64,000 bases of DNA, taken from contig CALUOO010000003.1 in NCBI GenBank assembly GCA_944322345.1, positions 1-64,000 on the forward strand, given 5' to 3'. This document shows, piece by piece, positions 54,704-62,813 of the stretch. This DNA is from an uncultured Bacteroides sp. (GTDB taxonomy: Bacteria > Bacteroidota > Bacteroidia > Bacteroidales > Bacteroidaceae). Below the pieces are notes generated by a model. It did not search any database, was not told where the DNA came from, and saw nothing but the letters and a program-made list of their open reading frames with translations. The translations under genes were made by a program, and so were the position numbers. Numbering within the stretch: position 1 is the stretch's first letter; each line of letters begins with the position of its first letter.

Positions 54704-56038
54704 ATGAATGCAGCAAAGGTATTAGAAGATTTAAAAAGACGTTTTCCTAACGAACCGGAGTACCATCAGGCAGTAGAAGAAGTACTCTCTACTATCGAAG
54801 AAGAATACAATAAGCACCCGGAATTTGACAAAGTCAATCTGATTGAACGTTTGTGTATTCCCGACAGAGTATATCAATTCCGTGTAACTTGGGTAGACGA
54901 CAAAGGTAACGTACAGACAAACATGGGCTACCGCGTTCAGCACAATAATGCTATCGGTCCGTACAAAGGTGGTGTCCGTTTCCACTCTTCTGTAAACCTT
55001 TCCATTCTGAAATTCCTTGCTTTTGAACAAACATTCAAAAACTCACTGACAACCCTGCCTATGGGTGGCGGTAAAGGTGGTTCCGATTTCTCTCCACGTG
55101 GCAAGTCAAACGCTGAAGTAATGCGTTTCGTACAAGCATTCATGTTAGAGTTATGGCGTCACATTGGTCCTGAAACCGACGTTCCTGCAGGAGATATAGG
55201 TGTAGGTGGTCGTGAAGTTGGATTCATGTTTGGTATGTACAAGAAACTGGCACACGAATTCACAGGAACATTCACCGGAAAAGGACGCGAATTCGGTGGT
55301 TCACTAATTCGTCCGGAAGCAACAGGATACGGAAACATCTACTTCCTGATGGAAATGCTGAAAACAAAGGGCATGGACCTGAAAGGAAAGACTTGTCTGG
55401 TATCAGGTTCCGGAAACGTAGCTCAATATACAGTAGAAAAGGTAATCCAAATGGGTGGTAAAGTAGTTACCTTGTCTGACTCAGACGGATATATCTACGA
55501 TCCGGACGGTATCGACCGCGAAAAGCTGGATTACGTAATGGAACTGAAGAATCTGTATCGTGGACGTATCCGCGAATATGCAGAGAAATACGGTTGCAAG
55601 TATGTAGAAGGAGCACGTCCTTGGGGAGAGAAAGCTGACATCGCACTGCCATCGGCTACTCAGAACGAAATCAATGGCGACGATGCACGTAAGCTGGTTG
55701 CCAACGGCGTAATCGCAGTATCCGAAGGTGCAAACATGCCTTCTACTCCGGAAGCCATCCGCGTATTCCAGGAAGCTAAGATTCTGTACGCTCCGGGTAA
55801 GGCAGCCAATGCAGGTGGTGTATCTGTTTCAGGTCTTGAAATGACTCAGAACTCTATCAAACTGAGCTGGAGTGCAGAAGAAGTGGACGAAAAGCTGAAG
55901 AGCATCATGAAGAATATCCACGAAGCTTGCGTTCAGTATGGTACAGAACCCGACGGATATGTAAACTATGTGAAGGGTGCAAACGTTGCCGGATTCATGA
56001 AAGTGGCTAAGGCCATGATGGCACAGGGAGTGCTGTAA
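54704..56038 (+). CDS. gdhA: Glutamate dehydrogenase (NADP-type), first copy
   Basis: 444 residues, the standard hexameric bacterial size. Substrate and catalytic region YKGGVRFHSSVNLSILKFLAFEQTFKNSL and PMGGGKGGSDFSPRGKS; coenzyme fold GKTCLVSGSGNVAQYTVEK. It makes glutamate from 2-oxoglutarate and ammonia, the main ammonia assimilation route in Bacteroides. A strong promoter precedes it. A second, similar gene starts at 62814; across the part I can compare, the two share most catalytic segments but differ at many positions and in codon use. Confidence 0.95.
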   Translation: MNAAKVLEDLKRRFPNEPEYHQAVEEVLSTIEEEYNKHPEFDKVNLIERLCIPDRVYQFRVTWVDDKGNVQTNMGYRVQHNNAIGPYKGGVRFHSSVNLSILKFLAFEQTFKNSLTTLPMGGGKGGSDFSPRGKSNAEVMRFVQAFMLELWRHIGPETDVPAGDIGVGGREVGFMFGMYKKLAHEFTGTFTGKGREFGGSLIRPEATGYGNIYFLMEMLKTKGMDLKGKTCLVSGSGNVAQYTVEKVIQMGGKVVTLSDSDGYIYDPDGIDREKLDYVMELKNLYRGRIREYAEKYGCKYVEGARPWGEKADIALPSATQNEINGDDARKLVANGVIAVSEGANMPSTPEAIRVFQEAKILYAPGKAANAGGVSVSGLEMTQNSIKLSWSAEEVDEKLKSIMKNIHEACVQYGTEPDGYVNYVKGANVAGFMKVAKAMMAQGVL

Positions 56039-56080
56039 AAAATACGAATCAAACACAGATAAGTAAGCTATAGTTTTGAA

Positions 56081-56118
56081 CAAGGGGCTGCTTCTGCGCA
56101 AGCGAAGCAACCCCTTTG
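56081..56118. terminator. Terminator-like hairpin after gdhA
   Basis: AAGGGG-C-TGCTTC (56082-56094) pairs with GAAGCA-A-CCCCTT (56104-56117). The T tract is short. Serves gdhA and, from the other side, the converging gene at 56186. Confidence 0.65.
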
Positions 56119-56134
56119 TCTATTTCATCTGTCA

Positions 56135-56165
56135 AACCCGGACCGATTGTGTTCCGGGTTTTCTC
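56135..56165. terminator. Second terminator between gdhA and the converging PEP-synthase-like gene
   Basis: AACCCGGA (56135-56142) pairs with TCCGGGTT (56153-56160), with TTCTCTTT on one side; more T-rich on the plus strand than on the minus. Confidence 0.7.
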
Positions 56166-56185
56166 TTTATCTGATTTTCCGGCGG

Positions 56186-59149
56186 TCAAGGCTTCATCAC
56201 AAGCCCCAGTTTTTTCTTTCCGTCCATTTTCACTACAATCGGAGTGTCGAAACGTACATGGCGAAGATATTTGGTCTCTTCTACAGCCGGGAGTGAATTC
56301 AGGAAATCCTGATCGTAAACGCCGTCGTTCATAAATGCATTGATGGTGAAATATCCCACACCGAACGAAGTAAGATTCTGGAAGAAGTGGGTACCCTGAC
56401 TCGGATCGACCCGATAGTTGGTAAGTCCTGCCTCCACAATGACACGGGCGGCTGAGATGTGTGGCCATTTCACGGGAATGCCCAGCCACGGATCGCTGCT
56501 TCCCCACCGACCGGGTCCTACGAGCACATAGTTGCGTCCGCTGTCGAGGAACTGGCGGTTCATTTTCTCTATCTCCCAAGCGATGTACTGATTGTTCGAA
56601 GCGCTGTACCCGTCGGTCTTGACATAGACAAGGTCGTGAATATCGTTCATAATGCCATGCCCCAGCGAATTGTAGGAACGCAGAATCACATCCTTATCCT
56701 CTATCTGCAAAAGGTCTTCGTCGAGCATCTCCTTACTGTCTACAATGGGACGGATCTGCAACAGATAGAACGTCCCCGTCTTGTCCTTGTCGCGACTCAG
56801 CGTAGCGGCAAACTCTATCTCCACGGGGCGGCGCATCTCCTGCTCGCCATACTTCAGTGCCAGCTGAAGGATGCGTGCCAAGGGGAAGACATCGTGCTGA
56901 AGGATGTTGGCAAAGGTGATTACCTTGCGCCCACCCGGATAGAGCCCGTCGCGGATAATCTGGTCGTAGGGATCGTAGGTAGAAGCGATGTAGCGGAGCG
57001 AGCCGTCGTTCTCGGCCTCCTTCACATGGAGCTTCAGCAGATTGAATCCGTCGTCGATAGAGAAGTTGTGTCCCGCGTTCTTCAGGTCGAGCGCATAGAA
57101 GCGGGTCTGCGTCTCTTTCAGCGCTATCTCCATCTCGCTGGTCTGGAGCACCTTGTCGGGATGGTAGGGCGAGAAGCGGAGCGTCATGCCGCCGTCGACA
57201 ATGTATTTGCCGAGTCCGAGCGCCAGATTGACTGTTCCCTCCTCCGCCTTTTCGTCGCCCAGCGGATAGTAGTTGAGCGAACGCGCCACGCCCGACATCG
57301 AGGGGTAATAGCGGTCGTCATACTGATTGCCTACCACTTCTTGCAGAATCACCGCCATCTTCTCCTGATCGATCACGTTGGAGGTTGCCTGCATGTATGC
57401 CTTGCTGTCGCGGAAGAAGACGGAGGCATAGACACCCTTGATGGCGTCGGACAGCATGCGGAGCATTTCGTAGCGGTCGTCCAGATAGGGAATCATATAG
57501 GTGTTGTAGATGCCGGCAAAGGGCTGGTAGTGGGAGTCTTCGAGCAGCGAAGAGGAGCGGATGGCAATGGGCGACTTCACTACGTCGAAGAACGTGAAGA
57601 AGTCTTCTACCAGACGGTCGGGCAGCTTTGCCTTGAGGAAGTATTTCAGAATCACGTCGTCCGCGGCATCCGACAGAGCTATCTGATACAGATTGTTCGT
57701 ATCCATAAACTCGTCGAACACATCGGTACACAGCACCACCGTCTTGGGGATTGCCACCGAGGCGTTGTCGAACTCTTCGAACTCGGGATGGCGCTTCACC
57801 ATGTTGTCGATGAAGGCAAGTCCGCGTCCTTTTCCTCCCAACGAACCGTCGCCGATGCGGGCAAAGTTGGAGTAGCGGTCGAAACGGTCGCGCTTGAAGA
57901 CTGCCACGACTCCCTGATTCTTCATCTTGCGGTATTTCACGATTGCCTCGAATATCAGCTTGCGGTGCGCATCGACGTCCTGAAGGCTGCTCCACGTAAT
58001 GGGACGCAGAAACTCGGCAATGGGGAACATGGCGCGCGAGTAGAGCCAGCGCGAGATGTGATTGCGCGAGATGTGATAGAGAAACGACTCGGCAGGCACG
58101 GCAAACAGGATGTTCTGCAGCTCCTTCAGGTTGCGCACGCGGGCAATCTCCTCGCCGGTATCGGGATTGCGGAAGACGAAATCGCCGAAACCGAAGTCTT
58201 CGGAGACGATGCGCCGCAGGTCGACGTCCATCTTCTTCGAGTTCTTGTCGATGAAGCTGGCGCCATACTTGGCGGCATACGAGGCGTTCTCCGACTCGGA
58301 CGACTGGATGATGAGCGGGACGAACGGATCGTTCCGCCGGATTTCGGCACAGAGCTTGATGCCCGCCAGCGCGTCTTTTTCGCCACCCTTCACACGCGGG
58401 AAACGCACGTCGGTAATCACTCCGAGAATATTATTCGGATATTTATGGTAAATGCCGGCAGCCTCATCGAACGTACGCGCCAGCACAATCTTCGGACGTC
58501 CGCGCATACGCAACGTCCGCTGATGGGCGTTCAGCGCCTCGGTAGAGAACTCCTGACTCTGCTGCAGGACAAACTTATACAGATTGGGCAGGATGGACGA
58601 GTAGAAGCGTATGCCGTCTTCCACCAGCAGAATCAGCTGTACGCCCACCTCCTGCACGTCGTGTTCCAGATTCATCTTGTCCTCCATCAGCTTGATGATG
58701 GACACCAGCAGGTCGGTGTTGCCCAACCAACAGAAGACGTATTCGAACGCACTGAGGTCTTCGTTGCTGATGCGCTTCGTGATGCCGTGGCTGAACGGAG
58801 TCAGAATGACGATGGGCAGATGCTCGTACTTCTCCTTGATGCGGCGGCCGATGGCAAAACTGTCGTTGTCGCCCGTGCCGGGCATGCAGATGACGAGGTC
58901 GAACGACATATTCGCCAGCTGTGCCATCGCCTCCTCCTCGGTAGACACCTGCGAGAAACGGGGCGGATAGCGGAGCGAGAGCGAAGTGTATTCGTTGAAA
59001 ATCTTCTCGTCGATACGCCCGTCGTCCTCGAGCATAAACGCATCGTAGGGATTGGCAATGAGCAGAACGTTGAATATGCGTCTGGTCATCAGATTGGCAA
59101 ACTGCGTATCTTTGAAATAAAGCTGATTGAGTTTGAATTTACTTAGCAT
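56186..59149 (-). CDS. PEP/pyruvate-binding domain protein with two receiver-like domains (PEP-synthase-like)
   Basis: 987 residues. The N-terminus has a receiver-like fold (FNVLLIANPYDAFMLEDDGR...MSFDLVICMPG), whose usual phospho-acceptor Asp appears missing, then a second receiver-like domain (LILLVEDGIRFYSSILPN...GVITDVRFPRVKGGEKDALAG) that keeps an Asp at that place. From about residue 430 comes a PPDK_N/PEP-synthase ATP-grasp domain (ARIGDGSLGGKGRGLAFID, SPIAIRSSSLLEDSHYQPFAGIYNTY, YLLQIRPI). No phosphohistidine swivel domain or PEP-binding barrel is visible, so it cannot be a normal PEP synthase. Function unknown; possibly a nucleotide-dependent signalling protein. The gene is G/C-rich and its complement carries an 895-codon spurious ORF. 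Confidence 0.85.
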   Translation of the reverse strand: MLSKFKLNQLYFKDTQFANLMTRRIFNVLLIANPYDAFMLEDDGRIDEKIFNEYTSLSLRYPPRFSQVSTEEEAMAQLANMSFDLVICMPGTGDNDSFAIGRRIKEKYEHLPIVILTPFSHGITKRISNEDLSAFEYVFCWLGNTDLLVSIIKLMEDKMNLEHDVQEVGVQLILLVEDGIRFYSSILPNLYKFVLQQSQEFSTEALNAHQRTLRMRGRPKIVLARTFDEAAGIYHKYPNNILGVITDVRFPRVKGGEKDALAGIKLCAEIRRNDPFVPLIIQSSESENASYAAKYGASFIDKNSKKMDVDLRRIVSEDFGFGDFVFRNPDTGEEIARVRNLKELQNILFAVPAESFLYHISRNHISRWLYSRAMFPIAEFLRPITWSSLQDVDAHRKLIFEAIVKYRKMKNQGVVAVFKRDRFDRYSNFARIGDGSLGGKGRGLAFIDNMVKRHPEFEEFDNASVAIPKTVVLCTDVFDEFMDTNNLYQIALSDAADDVILKYFLKAKLPDRLVEDFFTFFDVVKSPIAIRSSSLLEDSHYQPFAGIYNTYMIPYLDDRYEMLRMLSDAIKGVYASVFFRDSKAYMQATSNVIDQEKMAVILQEVVGNQYDDRYYPSMSGVARSLNYYPLGDEKAEEGTVNLALGLGKYIVDGGMTLRFSPYHPDKVLQTSEMEIALKETQTRFYALDLKNAGHNFSIDDGFNLLKLHVKEAENDGSLRYIASTYDPYDQIIRDGLYPGGRKVITFANILQHDVFPLARILQLALKYGEQEMRRPVEIEFAATLSRDKDKTGTFYLLQIRPIVDSKEMLDEDLLQIEDKDVILRSYNSLGHGIMNDIHDLVYVKTDGYSASNNQYIAWEIEKMNRQFLDSGRNYVLVGPGRWGSSDPWLGIPVKWPHISAARVIVEAGLTNYRVDPSQGTHFFQNLTSFGVGYFTINAFMNDGVYDQDFLNSLPAVEETKYLRHVRFDTPIVVKMDGKKKLGLVMKP

Positions 59150-59186
59150 GATTATATTTACTAATGTATATTATCTGAACTGAAAA

Positions 59187-61340
59187 TTATATTTTATAAA
59201 CCCTACAGTCTATGGTTTTCTTTAAATCGTCCGAGAACTTGATACGGCGAGTATCTCCTGTATAACCTACTTCAAGGCTTATCCTGTCACTTTTCTTCCG
59301 TACCCATTTTAAAGAAATCAATTCACTGCCTACCTGCATACGATCGACAGATACAAAAGAAAGCTCATCAGGAAAGAATGGATGGATATTTATGATACCC
59401 TCTTCTACACTGGGAATAATTCCTGCAAGACCCATGAAAATGCTTTCCATAAAAGTGGCATACGACCATAATTGAGAAATGTTAGAACAAAGACCGGGTT
59501 GGCATTCCGGAAACAATCCAAGGCAGGAATGCTGCAAGTCAAACACCGACTGCGTAGTGAGTTTCAACAATTGCCATCCCAAATCTCCTTTTCCATAACT
59601 AAATGCCGAAGTTGCGCAAAGATTGTTGTGCACTATTCCCACGCCTTCCTGCGATTGGTCTCTGCCGGGAGTATACCTGCCCACCATCCCCCATGCATCG
59701 TTCACCCAGTGGCGGGCGATGCGCTCCATTGCCTCGTTTCCCCTCGAAGCGATAGCTACACCCGATTTCTGAGGAAACACAACGTTCCAAAAATGATAAG
59801 GGCGAGGTTTGCCGTCTGCCGTAAAAGCTCCGTTCCAGATAGCTTCCTCCCTGTTCCACCAGATGTCATTGAAGCGATGCTGATAATCGTTTGCCCGACG
59901 GCGGCATGCACGGGCATCCGCACGGTCGCCCTCCAGCTCCGCCATACAAGCAACCGCCCTGAGAGCCGTATATAAATAGGATGCCGAAGAGAGTTCCTCC
60001 CAATCTGCCTTGAACTCAGATTCTTCCATCAGTCCATGCCCCTCAGGAAATCCATCTCCATCGGAGTCGGCATGTGCCTGCACATCATCCAGTAACTTAC
60101 GGCACAAGGGATACACCTCATGCAGAAAATCAGAATCGAGGCTCCACGCATAATAATCAAGACATGCAGCTATCCATTGGGGTGTAATCTGAATATGATC
60201 CCATCCCAGAAGAACACCGTCGCTACTGATTTCGTGCGGAGCACGCAAATGCTCGCGGGCATACTCGCCCATAGTCAGCAATGTGCTCCTGACAAGCGGG
60301 GCAAAGCCTCCGGCAAGCAATCCACGTACCGAAAAACAGAAATCGGTGCCAAACAAACGGGGATAGACAGGCACTCCGGCTCTGACAAATGGACGTTTCA
60401 CATAAGGGGAATGGTCGCAAGTGTTCAACAGCACATTTGCTTTTGCACAATAAAAAGCATCGCTCAGCCGATTGTCCGAACATCGGAAAGAAACTCCCTG
60501 AAACAGCTGCCGATGATAATATTCCGATTTTTCGGACACAATTTCGGCGCTACGAGCCAACAACCTGCCGTGTTCAGCCTCTGCCTCGTTGGAATTGCCT
60601 TGATTGTTACCCACAATCAACAACGGAAAACTCACAGCTTCTCCATGTGGCGGAACATCCAGCTGATATTCTACTTTTACCTGCGAGCCACGCTGTTCGT
60701 AACGGCAAGGGACATTGCCATTGCCTACCACCAATGCACCAGTCCGATTTCCGACCACCACATTTGCTTCATGTGAGCGGACGGTCAACTCATGCTCGTC
60801 TTGAAGAAGCTTACTGCATCGGGCAGAAGGGCGGATATCTGTATGAAATGTAAACGTCAAAGAGAGGTGGCGTGTCTTCCGGCGGGTATTGGCAATCTGC
60901 AGAACGATATACAAAGCTGGAGCGTCTTCGGCTATCACATCTCTGCGCGTAATCTGCAAACCATTTTTATCAAATTCAAATCGGGCAGAATGAAAATCGT
61001 AACTGAACCTGCGGGCATCGGTCAACGTCCAACTCTCCTCTCCCGCCTCTGCCACAACACAATCGATGGCAGAAAGCAGCTTCACCGGATGACACCAGAT
61101 GCCCCGCTCCACGTGTTTTTCCACGTCACTGGGAAACGTACCGTCAATGTGTGCCACTTCGTACATTTTTTTACCGGACAGCAGGAAAGAAGTTTCACCC
61201 GGCGACAAAGCCGTATACGTATGCGACAAAGAATCGACATACAAACACTGGATTACACTATCTGCCAAATGTGCACGGACAGAGAAAGAGATAAAAAGCA
61301 AAAATGTAATTCCAAGTATTCGAATTCTATTAAAAGACAT
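59187..61340 (-). CDS. Six-hairpin (alpha/alpha toroid) glycosidase-like protein, secreted
   Basis: 717 residues from the ATG at 61340 (SFNRIRILGITFLLFISFSVRAH is a signal peptide); an ATG at 61382 adds 14 residues before it. The N-terminal half is beta-rich. The C-terminal half has the helical toroid pattern of GH63/GH78/GH15-like glycosidases: RLFGTDFCFSVRGLLAGGF, ITPQWIAACLDYYAWSLDSDFL, HADSDGDGFPEGHGLMEESEFKADWEELSSASYLYTAL, and WNREEAIWNGAF. Acidic residues suitable for catalysis occur there, but I cannot assign a family or substrate. It is followed after 37 bp by the PEP-synthase-like gene on the same strand. Confidence 0.75.
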   Translation of the reverse strand: MSFNRIRILGITFLLFISFSVRAHLADSVIQCLYVDSLSHTYTALSPGETSFLLSGKKMYEVAHIDGTFPSDVEKHVERGIWCHPVKLLSAIDCVVAEAGEESWTLTDARRFSYDFHSARFEFDKNGLQITRRDVIAEDAPALYIVLQIANTRRKTRHLSLTFTFHTDIRPSARCSKLLQDEHELTVRSHEANVVVGNRTGALVVGNGNVPCRYEQRGSQVKVEYQLDVPPHGEAVSFPLLIVGNNQGNSNEAEAEHGRLLARSAEIVSEKSEYYHRQLFQGVSFRCSDNRLSDAFYCAKANVLLNTCDHSPYVKRPFVRAGVPVYPRLFGTDFCFSVRGLLAGGFAPLVRSTLLTMGEYAREHLRAPHEISSDGVLLGWDHIQITPQWIAACLDYYAWSLDSDFLHEVYPLCRKLLDDVQAHADSDGDGFPEGHGLMEESEFKADWEELSSASYLYTALRAVACMAELEGDRADARACRRRANDYQHRFNDIWWNREEAIWNGAFTADGKPRPYHFWNVVFPQKSGVAIASRGNEAMERIARHWVNDAWGMVGRYTPGRDQSQEGVGIVHNNLCATSAFSYGKGDLGWQLLKLTTQSVFDLQHSCLGLFPECQPGLCSNISQLWSYATFMESIFMGLAGIIPSVEEGIINIHPFFPDELSFVSVDRMQVGSELISLKWVRKKSDRISLEVGYTGDTRRIKFSDDLKKTIDCRVYKI

Positions 61341-61488
61341 AGACGATAGAATTAAATTAATAATATTCTTTGCAACATTCATTGCAAAAATAAGTAAATC
61401 ACAGAGAAATCTGTATATCCGAGAAGATAGTTTTAGCCGTATAAAAAGAAAAATGTATCATTTCTATTTAATTACGAATCTGGGAACG

Positions 61489-61734
61489 GCGTTTCTAATA
61501 TAAAACCGTTCCGGATGGAGCTGGAAACAGCGTTTCTAGCATAAAACCATTCCGGATGAAGCAAGATTCATGCGAATTTTCCTCCAAACAGTTCCGCTAA
61601 AGCAAAATTCATGCGAATTTTCCTCCAAACAATTCCGCTGAAGCAAGATTCACGCGAATTTTCCTCCAAACAGTTCCGCTGAAGCAAGATTCACGCGATT
61701 TTTCTTCCAAACAGTTCCGCTTGGAGCCGGAAGC
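61489..61734. repeat. Tandem array of six 41-bp units
   Basis: Units start at 61489, 61530, 61571, 61612, 61653 and 61694. The first two share GCGTTTCTA...TAAAACC.TTCCGGATG, the middle ones share GCGAATTTTCCTCCAAACA then TTCCGCT, and the last changes back toward the first type (GGAGCCGGAAGC). So two diverged types sit in one register. No spacers. The array fills the gap between the glycosidase-like gene and the DUF6261 gene. Confidence 0.92.
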
Positions 61735-61860
61735 GTGCGTTTCTACTCTATTTTTATTGTAAAAAATAAAATATTCAAAAAAAAATCACTACATTCGCAC
61801 TGTTGGCAAAAAGAGTTGCCAAAAAACACCAATAATTACCTTTTTAAAAACTCTATTATC

Positions 61861-62649
61861 ATGAAAGAGATAGAAGACATTTCATTATCGCGCATGAACA
61901 ACGGCGCACACTACCTCTTCGTAAGTCACATTCTGCAACGCGCCGAAGCCGACGCCAAAGTAAAAGAACGGGCAGCCGCCCAAGTCAGCGCACTCAAAGC
62001 AGCCGCAGACGAAGAGAATGCCAATCTGAAGCTCTCGACCAAAAGTCTGCTGACCGATGACATCGCCGCTGCCGACAGCGAACGCGACGCGTTCTATAGC
62101 GGATACAAGAAAGCAGTGCAGGGATTCCTCAACATGCCCGTAGCCGACATTGCACAGGCCGCCAAAGTGCTCAACCAACATATCAAGGACTACGACATCG
62201 ACCCGCGCATGCAGCTCGACAAGGAGAGCGGAATGCTGCTCAACTTCATCGAAGACCTTGAGGGAAAATACGCAGCACAGGTCACCACCCTGTCGCTCAC
62301 CCCATTCGTCACCAACCTGAAGGCGGCCAACGAACGCGTCATCTCGCTCACCGCCGAACGCACGGAAGAGCGCATGACCGTCACCGTAGGCGCCATGAAA
62401 GACTCGCGACGCGCGTCGGACGAAGCCTACCGGATGCTGGTAAAAATGGTGAATGCGCTGGCACTGGTGGAAGGAGAAGCCGAATACGCCAATTTCATCG
62501 ACTACGTGAACACGGAAATCGTCCACTTCAAACGCGAAGTGCTGGGACAGAGCGCCAAGCCTACCCAACCCTCGGGAGACGGCGGCGGACAGCCGGGTGG
62601 CGGCGACGAAGGCGGCGATGACGGCGAATCGCCCGACCCCATCGTCTGA
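61861..62649 (+). CDS. DUF6261 family protein
   Basis: 262 residues from the ATG at 61861 (KEIEDISLSRMNNGAHYLF); the open frame to the left runs through array sequence. The protein is almost wholly alpha-helical without a signal peptide (ADAKVKERAAAQVSALKAAADEE-type stretches) and ends in a low-complexity Gly/Asp/Pro tail (GDGGGQPGGGDEGGDDGE). The opening and helices fit DUF6261, a Bacteroidetes family of unknown function, perhaps a coiled-coil protein. Codon use is G/C-rich, like the following gdh copy. A TACATTCG box at 61790-61797 is a weak promoter candidate. Confidence 0.8.
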   Translation: MKEIEDISLSRMNNGAHYLFVSHILQRAEADAKVKERAAAQVSALKAAADEENANLKLSTKSLLTDDIAAADSERDAFYSGYKKAVQGFLNMPVADIAQAAKVLNQHIKDYDIDPRMQLDKESGMLLNFIEDLEGKYAAQVTTLSLTPFVTNLKAANERVISLTAERTEERMTVTVGAMKDSRRASDEAYRMLVKMVNALALVEGEAEYANFIDYVNTEIVHFKREVLGQSAKPTQPSGDGGGQPGGGDEGGDDGESPDPIV

Positions 62650-62673
62650 CCGCAGCCGGAATCCGGGGCAAAG

Positions 62674-62736
62674 AAACAGCCGGGAATATCATTTTATCAG
62701 TATTTAACCAAAACAAAATCATATTTCCGGCTGTTT
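62674..62736 (+). terminator. Inverted repeat between the DUF6261 gene and the second gdh (terminator or attenuator)
   Basis: AAACAGCCGGGAATAT (62674-62689) pairs with ATATTTCCGGCTGTTT (62721-62736) with one G-T pair across a 31-base loop. It ends 14 bp before a TATATTTG box (62751-62758) that could be the -7 element of the next gene. Confidence 0.6.
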
Positions 62737-62813
62737 ATTCAAAAAATACCTATATTTGCACCGAATTCCATTGACATTTCGTCAAACGGGAAACCTTTTA
62801 AAAGCATACCATT

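Noticed and set aside
56459..59146. An 895-codon open frame on the plus strand, opposite the PEP-synthase-like gene
   Set aside because: The minus-strand protein has clear domain motifs throughout. The plus-strand frame has a His/Val/Glu/Arg-rich translation without motifs and results from G/C-rich codon use on the other strand.
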